Origin: Spiroplasma_E sp902809815
GTDB taxonomy: Bacteria; Bacillota_I; Bacilli_A; Mycoplasmatales; VBWQ01
Reading direction: 5' to 3'
Assembly (NCBI RefSeq): GCF_964030925.1
Contig: NZ_OZ034992.1
Location: 1-64,000, forward strand
Length of the DNA: 64,000 nt
Part shown: piece by piece, positions 57,921 through 64,000 of the stretch
Layout of the letters: every line of letters starts with the position of its first letter
Numbering within the stretch: position 1 is the stretch's first letter
Position numbers and translations under genes: made by a program
The notes under the pieces: model-generated
Told to the model about the DNA's origin: nothing
Database searches by the model: none
What the model saw: only the letters and a program-made list of their open reading frames with translations

Positions 57921-58185
57921 TTTTTGAAAAAATTTTTTGGGCGAAAAAATAAATTTCAAACTTGTAAAAAAAATTGAGCGGTGCCGGTTCAATTAAAATA
58001 TTAATTTATTAAACATAAATTAAATAAATATTGAATCGAATGCCTCGATTTCTTTTTAAAATTTCACAATTTATTTTTGAGCCCAGAATTACTGGAATGA
58101 ATAAAACGAATAGTATTAATAATCTAAAAATCAAAATATATGTTCTTTATGCTAGAAGCAACAGAATATATTAGAAAGAACTATT
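57921..58185. other. Non-coding stretch with two further hairpins
   Basis: AATTGA...TCAATT (57972-57993) encloses a GC-rich centre, and AATCGA...TCGATT (58034-58050) is followed by T-rich sequence. No gene frame. Could belong to the upstream RNA or to a phage control, packaging or attachment region. Confidence 0.4.
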
Positions 58186-58356
58186 ATGAAAAAGTATTTT
58201 TGTTGAACATGTAAACAACATAAATTAGATTATTTATTCTTTAATACTGATGATATAAAAACAAGAAAATATTTTTTAAGAGATAAAAATAGTAAAGCAA
58301 TTTGTTATGACTGTATTTTAAATGTTAGGTTAAGTAGGAGGTATAAATATGAATAA
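58186..58356 (+). CDS. Phage small zinc-ribbon protein (56 aa)
   Basis: CWTC near the start and CYDC near residue 44 form a four-Cys metal site. The first Trp is TGA. The last bases overlap the start of the next gene. Probably a nucleic-acid-binding or regulatory protein; role unknown. Confidence 0.65.
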
Positions 58357-58699
58357 ACAAAAACTATTTTCTTATAAAGACCAAGAAATTATTAATGAAT
58401 ATAATAAAAAACGTAATCAAGAAATAACAAAAGAACATTTAAATAATATAGAAAAATTAAGAGAAGATTTTAAAAAAGAAATAATTAATGAATATAAAGA
58501 AAAATTAAGAAAAGATTTTAAAAAAGAAGTTATTAATGAATATAAGAAAAATTTAATTTGTTCATTAAATATATTTTTAGGTCATCATATAGAACAATAC
58601 AAAAAAGAAAAAGAAACATTTTATCGAAATCAATTAAAAGGTTCAGTTAATACTATTGAATTATTAATTAATAAAATAAAATCCAAAGAATTTGATTAA
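58349..58699 (+). CDS. Phage coiled-coil protein (116 aa)
   Basis: Starts at ATG 58349 after AGGAGG, overlapping the upstream stop. An internal repeat (LREDFKKEIINEYKEK then LRKDFKKEVINEYKKN) of about 16 residues predicts a coiled coil. No enzymatic motif. It may be a structural or regulatory early protein. Confidence 0.65.
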   Translation: MNKQKLFSYKDQEIINEYNKKRNQEITKEHLNNIEKLREDFKKEIINEYKEKLRKDFKKEVINEYKKNLICSLNIFLGHHIEQYKKEKETFYRNQLKGSVNTIELLINKIKSKEFD

Positions 58700-58701
58700 T
58701 A

Positions 58702-59166
58702 ATGCAATATGACTTAATTATTAGTATTGACCCAGCAGGAATAGGTAGTAATGGAATGGTTATATATTCAAGTGAAACTAATAATATTGTTTTTAATGAA
58801 ACATTTAATACATTAACTGTTTTATGAACTAAAAATATGTATAAAGAAAAAATGCAATTAATTAAAGAAAAATTTATTGATAAAAAAATATTAGTTATTG
58901 TAGAAAATTTCTTTTTAAGTTCAAAACAATTATTAACTAATCCATTAGCAACACCTAAAATTATTGGTGTATTAATGGTATTAGTACAAGATGTTTTCAA
59001 CTGAGATTATCTAGAAAACCACCCAAAAAATAAAAATAAAATAACAAATTATAAAGGAAATATAAAATTAACAAAACATGAACAAGATGCTTATAAGCAT
59101 ATTCAATATTATTTAAAAAATCATAAAAAAATATTAATTTTTGATAATTATTTAAGGAAATTATAA
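58702..59166 (+). CDS. RuvC-fold Holliday junction resolvase-like protein
   Basis: 154 aa. The RNase H-fold acidic triad can be placed: SIDPAGIGSNG (first Asp), VIVENFF (Glu) and KHEQDAYKH (Asp). This matches the phage/mollicute RuvC-like group used in recombination or resolution of replication intermediates. ATG 58702 lies two bases after the previous stop. Assignment is by motif only. Confidence 0.75.
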
Positions 59167-59168
59167 AA

Positions 59169-59462
59169 ATGAAAGATAAATCAAATTATGTCAAATTAAC
59201 AGTAAAACTAAGTAACACTATTGAAGCAAAATATTACGAAAAAGGTAATAAAGAATTATATTATAGTGTTCGTGGTCAATGAAATGGATTAAATTATGTT
59301 ACTTTAATTTTTAATAAACCAAAACTTTATAACCGATGTATTTTATTAAACAAAAACGATGAAATTATTGTAACTGGTCAAATTTTTAATACTTTAAATA
59401 TTCCTAAAAATCGCGCATTTTGTTCAATCAATGTTAAATGATTTAAAAAATGAAAAGAGTAA
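59169..59462 (+). CDS. Phage single-strand DNA-binding-like (OB-fold) protein
   Basis: 97 aa of beta-strand pattern. NEIIVTGQIFNTLNIPKNRA and CSINVKWFKKW resemble the SSB core and its closing strand. It follows the resolvase by two bases, fitting a replication/recombination module. Lacks the acidic C-terminal tip. Confidence is moderate. Confidence 0.55.
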
Positions 59463-59465
59463 AAA

Positions 59466-59627
59466 ATGATATTATGAAAAATTTTATTAATAGTACCAAT
59501 ATTAATAACAAGCATAACACTAATAATATTTTTAATATTTATTATTAAAGAATTAAAAAATGAATATAAAGTATTAAAAATATTAAATGAAATTGCTAAT
59601 CAAATTGAAAATAAGGAGAAAAAATAA
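59466..59627 (+). CDS. Phage small membrane protein (53 aa)
   Basis: One strong TM helix (ILLIVPILITSITLIIFLIF), then a charged helix. Its last base is the first base of the next start codon. Could be a holin-like or anchor protein; unproven. Confidence 0.6.
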
Positions 59628-59848
59628 TGAATAAAGAAGAATTGGAACAATGAGTACATAATGAAATAGGTAAAATTTCCAGTATTAAAGAAGATAAACA
59701 AACACATAAAAATTGTATTAATAAAGAAAAATTAATTAATTCCATTAAAGAACAGATACAAGATGAATTAGATAAAGGTGATAATGGAATACCATATATT
59801 GAAGCTTTGGATTTAATTAAAGATTTAGAAAATGATGAATTTGACTAA
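59627..59848 (+). CDS. Phage small protein of MNKE...EFD family, member 1
   Basis: 73 aa. Starts MNKEELEQW and ends LENDEFD. The same start and end form recur at 59966 and 61766. Helical and acidic. Function unknown. The stop overlaps the next ATG. Confidence 0.65.
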
Positions 59849-59973
59849 TGATTATAAAAATTAAAAAGAATAATAAATGTGGTTATGGTAGAGTTTTTGC
59901 TCATAAATGTAATAACTTATGTAAACAAAAACAAAATAAAAGAGTTAGAAAAGAAAGGTTAAATTATGAATAA
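59848..59973 (+). CDS. Phage Cys-containing basic protein (41 aa)
   Basis: Short and strongly basic, with three Cys (KCGYG, HKCNN, LCKQK). Could be a metal-binding DNA-associated peptide. Overlaps the next gene by 8 bases. Coding support is by ribosome site spacing and coupling only. Confidence 0.5.
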   Translation: MIIKIKKNNKCGYGRVFAHKCNNLCKQKQNKRVRKERLNYE

Positions 59974-60106
59974 AGAAAAATTACTTAAATATTTAAAAAA
60001 TTTATTTATGGAAACTGATAATTGGGAAAAACAAATAATTATTTCAATGAATTTAATAATACGTCAAGAACTTATTAAAAAAATAGAAAATGGAGACTTT
60101 GATTAA
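59966..60106 (+). CDS. Phage small protein of MNKE...EFD family, member 2
   Basis: 46 aa. MNKEKLLKYL start and IENGDFD end place it with members at 59627 and 61766. It has a TGG Trp. Start is coupled to the previous stop, and its stop overlaps the next start. Confidence 0.6.
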   Translation: MNKEKLLKYLKNLFMETDNWEKQIIISMNLIIRQELIKKIENGDFD

Positions 60107-60342
60107 TGATAATATTACCTACTTTGTTTGAAAATAAAGATGAAATTGAAATATTATCACCATTTCCAAAAGCAATTCATACAAGTAATGATATTAGAGC
60201 AATTATTTTAAGACAATACCCAAATGTTAAATCCAAACACATAATTGTTTCTGACCCTGAAAGTAATGTTGCATTAATAGTTGGTGATAATGATGTTTAT
60301 CAAGGTTGAATTAAAGTAACAGTTAAAAAATTAGAAAATTAA
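60106..60342 (+). CDS. Phage hypothetical protein (78 aa)
   Basis: Mixed alpha/beta pattern (KHIIVSDPESNVALIVGD). One TGA-Trp. No domain recognised. Confidence 0.6.
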
Positions 60343-60353
60343 AGGAAAATAAA

Positions 60354-60536
60354 ATGATTAATGATTATGAATGACTATGATATTGTGATAGTTATGGTTG
60401 TAAAAATAATAATAGTAATCAAGAAATATATATTTGCTCAATTAAAAAAGATACAAAATTAGGATTATGTAAAACTCATTTTAATAATTACAAAAATATA
60501 ACAATTGATTATGTTATTGAAATTAAAGGAGAATAA
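60354..60536 (+). CDS. Phage small zinc-finger-like protein (60 aa)
   Basis: Cys at YCDSYGCKN, ICSI and LCKTH suggest a Cys3-His or Cys4 metal site. Trp codons are TGA (WLWYC), so it is hidden in the standard code. A GGAGAAT site follows for the next gene. Confidence 0.55.
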
Positions 60537-60538
60537 TT

Positions 60539-60736
60539 ATGACTAAACGCGAATTTTTAATTAAATGAAATGTAGATGAAAAATTATTTTTTATTGATAA
60601 TGTTGAATTTTTACATTCAGATACACATATAATTTTTAATTGAAATGATGATTATTGAAGCATTGATTATCATTCAAAAGAGATGAAAAAATTTATAGAA
60701 CTATTAAATGATTTAAAACAAATTAAAGGAGAATAA
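60539..60736 (+). CDS. Phage hypothetical protein (65 aa)
   Basis: Aromatic-rich, TGA-Trp in three places (LIKWNVDE, FNWNDDYWS). Ends KQIKGE, like the preceding gene (IEIKGE), because both carry an overlapping GGAG site. Function unknown. Confidence 0.55.
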
Positions 60737-60739
60737 ATT

Positions 60740-60925
60740 ATGTTAGATGAAATTTTAAAAGTAATTTTTGATAGAGCAGATAAAAAAGAATTAATTTATA
60801 TAATAGAAAGATTAATTCTTGTTACTAACAATCACATAGAAACAAAAAAATGACTTATTAAAGAATTTGATAAAAATCATTATGTTTTAGAAAAATTATT
60901 GAATACGAACGGAGAAGTTAAATAA
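60740..60925 (+). CDS. Phage hypothetical protein (61 aa)
   Basis: Helical and amphipathic (LDEILKVIFDRADKKELIYI). One TGA-Trp. Stop shares its last base with the next start. Confidence 0.55.
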
Positions 60926-61749
60926 TGCCAAATGAAAATACACAATCAAATTATACTTTAACTAAATTAATTAGAACTGGTATAAGTCCAATTTGTGCAA
61001 TGATTGGTACAAGTGCTTATTATGGTCAAGTAATTGCAAATCCAGTATTAGGTTCAATTAATAGTTTATTATTTGGTAAAAAATTAGGTTTAGATATTTG
61101 AAATTTAAATCAAAGACCAAATACTAAAACTAAATTAATTAATAGTTCTAAAAAAATAGCATTAGGATTAGGAACAATTGGTTTAGCAAATTATAGTAAA
61201 TGAACAGAAAATAATATTAATCCTATTATTCCAATAACACCAATTCCAATAACTACTACAACCACAACAGAAGGTCCGCCATGATTACTATTAAATAAAC
61301 AAGAACATCAGTCATTAATGGATTGAGATACTTATATTTCATTAAATACTTATGGTATTTCAAATCTTATTAGTGGATTAACTGAGTTAATACCTAATAA
61401 ATTTGAAGCAATAAGAAAAATTTGTAATATGGCAACTGGTGGATGTTTAATATCAAGTGGGGTTGCTATGGGTATTAATAATGATTTTATGAATGCTTAT
61501 GCAGTACCTACCATAGTTGCTGGTGCAAGTGAAATAATCCATAATTTATTACCTATTGAAACTACAAATCATATTCAAGAAATGCAAGAAACACCATTTA
61601 ATAATGAAACAAGAAGATTAATAAATGACAATAGATTTACTATTAATAGTGAAACAACTAGTCAATATGGTAGTGATAATATGAGTGAAGTACCATTAAA
61701 TCATGATAATACTTCATTAAATTGAGATCATAATCACATGAGTTTATAA
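60925..61749 (+). CDS. Phage membrane protein (274 aa)
   Basis: Hydrophobic segments near residues 20-45, 75-90 and 155-205, separated by a Thr/Pro stretch (ITTTTTTEGPPW). Hydrophilic C-terminal 60 residues. Likely a virion or infection-stage membrane protein; unproven. Several TGA-Trp. Confidence 0.65.
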
Positions 61750-61765
61750 AGGAGGTGAATAATTT

Positions 61766-61924
61766 ATGAATAAAGAAAAATTAATTGAATATTACAATGA
61801 TAAATTAAAACAACATGAAAAAGATTTAGAAGACATACGATTGAATGAACGTTTAATTGCAAATCTTTTAATGGATGCAAAATGTATGATTGAAAGAATT
61901 AATAAAGGTGAATTTGATGAATAA
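61766..61924 (+). CDS. Phage small protein of MNKE...EFD family, member 3
   Basis: 52 aa. MNKEKLIEYY start and INKGEFDE end. Strong AAAGGAGGTGA ribosome site, the best in the phage operon. Stop overlaps the next start (ATGAATAA). Confidence 0.65.
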   Translation: MNKEKLIEYYNDKLKQHEKDLEDIRLNERLIANLLMDAKCMIERINKGEFDE

Positions 61925-62138
61925 AGATATGGAAAAAGATTTAAAAATTATAAAAGAAAAAGAAAAAACGCTTAAATTTGGTTATGAAAGATTAAATGAA
62001 GCATTAGATTTAAGAAATAAATTAGTTAATAGATATGAGGGTATTGCAACTCCAAAACAACATGAATTAAGTAATAAATTAAATAAAAAAATTGATAATA
62101 TTATTGAATTTATTTTAAAAAATGAAATAGGAAAATAA
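61917..62138 (+). CDS. Phage hypothetical helical protein (73 aa)
   Basis: Start at ATG 61917 overlaps the previous gene by 8 bases; the longer frame from 61890 is less likely. Charged helices (KDLKIIKEKEKTLKF). Confidence 0.6.
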   Translation: MNKDMEKDLKIIKEKEKTLKFGYERLNEALDLRNKLVNRYEGIATPKQHELSNKLNKKIDNIIEFILKNEIGK

Positions 62139-62161
62139 ATAGTTGAAAGGAAAATATTCAA

Positions 62162-62350
62162 ATGAAAGAATTTTTACATGAATTAATAATTATTGGAACA
62201 AGTGTTGGAACATTAATTTGCAGAGAAATTATTGTTTTATTAAAAAGATTTATCACAACTCCAAAACATGTTAGAGCAAATAACAAAATTATAAAACATC
62301 AAAAAAAATTAGCAAAATTAAACGAAAAAATTAATAAAGGAGAAAAATAA
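62162..62350 (+). CDS. Phage single-TM protein (62 aa)
   Basis: One hydrophobic helix (LIIIGTSVGTLICREIIVLL) then a basic tail. AAAGGA site upstream. Confidence 0.6.
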   Translation: MKEFLHELIIIGTSVGTLICREIIVLLKRFITTPKHVRANNKIIKHQKKLAKLNEKINKGEK

Positions 62351-62351
62351 T

Positions 62352-62537
62352 ATGACAAAAATTGAATTTAATGAAAAATATAGAAAACAAGATATCAGTA
62401 TTGATAGAGATTTTGATTTACATATTGATAATTGTTTTAAATTTTCTGATATTGATACATTAGAAAACGCAGTTAATGATTATAAAAAATTAATAAGTGA
62501 AATGCCACAATTAGTTAAAGATTGATTATTGGGATAA
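62352..62537 (+). CDS. Phage hypothetical acidic protein (61 aa)
   Basis: Asp-rich (SIDRDFDLHIDN), Trp by TGA near the end. ATG follows the previous stop by one base. Confidence 0.55.
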
Positions 62538-62554
62538 GATTAGGAGAATGTTAA

Positions 62555-62929
62555 ATGTTAGAAAATGAAAATAATGTTCAACAAACAACTGAACCTTTAA
62601 ATGAAAATAATGCTCAACAAGAAATAGAAAATAAAGTTAATGAAGCAGAAAATAAGTTAAATAAACTTAATCAAGAAATTAAAGAAAAAGAAATGATTAA
62701 TATATTTAAAAAATATCAAGTTAAAACTGAATTTTATGATTATTTAAAATTTAAAACAAATAATATAGAAAATTCAAAAATTGAAGAAACTATTAAAAAA
62801 ATGATTAAAGAACAACCGGTATTTAAACAAACAATTAATACAGGTGGCAATAAACAAATAATTATTAATAATAAAACAAATGATAAAGAAAATTTTTTAA
62901 TTAATTATAAAAAGAAAAATTATTTATAA
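62555..62929 (+). CDS. Phage scaffold-like protein
   Basis: 124 aa, acidic Gln/Glu/Asn-rich N-terminus with coiled-coil stretch (VNEAENKLNKLNQEIKEKE), and a basic C-terminus. Size, composition and position just before the capsid gene match scaffold proteins. AGGAG precedes ATG. It might instead be a head-associated protein. Confidence 0.65.
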   Translation: MLENENNVQQTTEPLNENNAQQEIENKVNEAENKLNKLNQEIKEKEMINIFKKYQVKTEFYDYLKFKTNNIENSKIEETIKKMIKEQPVFKQTINTGGNKQIIINNKTNDKENFLINYKKKNYL

Positions 62930-62947
62930 ACGAAAGGAAGAAATAAA

Positions 62948-64000
62948 ATGTCAGTACCATTTAATCAAAATTTAGACAATACAGAGAGATTAGTAGAAGC
63001 ACCAGAATTTATAGAGTTTTTTAAAATTTCAAATAGTCCATGGGCAAACTTTTTTCCTACTGAAATTGTTGACTCAGTAAATATTGAATTTATTGTTAAA
63101 AAACCAAAAAAACCGGAAGTAAAAATTATTGCTTGGGATGATAAAAGTAAAAGATATGAATTACCATATGTTGATACAGATAAAATTAGTAAAAAAATAA
63201 ATAAAAAATATCTTGCAGGAGAAATTATTGCAGATGTAGATTTAAAAGCAAATAATGGACAAAATTTATTAGATAGTATGCAATATGAAGTTGCAAATGA
63301 TTTAGCAGATAAATTAGCAATTGATGATACACAAGCAATTGCAAAATTTGCTACTAAAATCGATATTGAAGATACAACACCAGTAGGATATTTAAAATCA
63401 ATGTTATCTGCTTGAAATACTTTGTTTCAATTTAGAAACATTGCAAATAGTAAATTTTTTATTACTAATGGTCTTTATGATAGTTTAGTTTATTTAGCAG
63501 ATAATAAAGGTTTAATTACCGATAATCAGTTGGCACAACAATTACGTTTAAATGGAAATAATTTATATGTAAAAGGTGTATTATGTGAAATCGTTCTTGA
63601 TGACTATATGATTTTTACTAATGATAAAAATGAACAACAATTAATGACCTTTATTTTAGCAACACCAAGAGCGATGAAAAGATACATGATAGAAAATACA
63701 GTTATTTATGTAGATTTTATTAAAGATGATAAAGCAGGAAGAGCATATAAAGTTGCTGGTGAAGTTGTTGGAGAAGCAATACCATATATTTCTAATAATG
63801 AAACAACATCAAGATGAATGTTATGTGGAGTTATTAAAACAGAAAAAATTGACTTAAAAACTAAAATTACAGTTTTAACAACAAATATTACTGCAAATGT
63901 TAATAACAATAACAATGAATTAAATACAGAAATAAAAAGTACTAATGAACTTAAATCATTAAATCCAAATTTAACAAATCCAACTATTAAATATTTTAGT
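62948..64000 (+). CDS. Phage major capsid protein (incomplete at window end)
   Basis: 351 codons to the window edge without a stop. ATG 62948 follows AAAGGAAG. It reads as the HK97-like coat fold: long N-terminal helix region, beta-rich core (SVNIEFIVKKP), GLYDSLVYLAD, and VTDDYMIFTNDKN-like blocks. Assignment comes from size, place after a scaffold-like gene and general fold pattern; no search was possible. Uses TGG twice and TGA twice for Trp. Confidence 0.7.

Larger units (their letters stand above)
58186..64000 (+). mobile_element. Tailed-phage-like prophage segment (right part outside window)
   Basis: One direction, nineteen genes with minimal gaps, often sharing TAATG or ATGAATAA stop/start overlaps. 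Content: small zinc-ribbon and coiled-coil proteins, RuvC-like resolvase, SSB-like protein, many small orphans, membrane protein, scaffold-like protein and major capsid protein at the window end. This differs from filamentous SpV1-type viruses and fits a dsDNA tailed phage. Integrase, terminase and portal are not inside the window. Confidence 0.8.

Noticed and set aside
1..64000. Many apparent nonsense mutations in core genes
   Set aside because: They are TGA codons read as tryptophan in table 4 and align with expected Trp positions.
1..64000. tRNA genes
   Set aside because: No TTC-loop plus acceptor pairing with a cloverleaf could be found on either strand by eye.

Overview
The window reads as the chromosome of a Spiroplasma, probably an arthropod-associated one. 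DNA is very AT-rich. TGA must be read as tryptophan (translation table 4): dnaN, ung, folC, mnmG and dozens of other genes are only continuous that way. It carries the mollicute set of Cys-anchored lipoproteins. Decay is heavy: several IS copies, ankyrin-repeat genes broken by IS elements, and frameshifts at A-tracts. The genus call is inference from these traits and not from a database match.

Layout. 1-9.8 kb is the origin region: dnaA (its first base lies just outside the window), an AT-rich dnaA-dnaN spacer with DnaA-box-like sites, dnaN, a frameshifted GDSL lipoprotein gene, gyrB, gyrA, serS and a perfect parS-type palindrome. 9.8-19 kb is conserved Firmicutes-type synteny: SRP RNA, tadA, dnaX, ybaB, tmk, holB, trmN6, tilS, ftsH, hpt. 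19-28.4 kb holds a large FtsX-like permease with its ATPase, a frameshifted acetyltransferase, lysS, a short putative leader transcript and a 744-residue coiled-coil protein. 28.5-45 kb mixes core genes (rlmH, ung, two ECF S components around folC, cysS, rlmB, a DnaQ-fold protein, mnmG) with lipoproteins, two ankyrin loci and two copies of an IS5-type element.

45-57 kb is accessory and decaying. It has a broken lysine-rich repeat gene and its deletion remnant 5 kb away, an ABC exporter on the minus strand, a large lipoprotein, a secreted protein, an IS5-type stump joined to an intact IS3-family element and a 5'-truncated permease gene, and a third IS5-type copy that looks functional through slippage on an A8 run. 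57-58.2 kb is a gene-poor stretch, richer in GC than its surroundings and with several hairpins. It looks like a structured RNA or a phage control region.

From 58.2 kb to the window end is part of a tailed-phage-like prophage: tightly coupled tiny genes, a RuvC-fold resolvase, an SSB-like protein, a membrane protein, a scaffold-like protein and a major capsid protein that runs off the end. No integrase, terminase or portal is visible inside the window.

How the parts work together. DnaA, oriC, the clamp, gyrase, DnaX, HolB and parS form the replication and segregation core. TadA, TilS, TrmN6, MnmG, RlmH, RlmB and the tRNA synthetases (SerRS, LysRS, CysRS) form the translation core. FolT-like S components plus FolC take up and retain folate.
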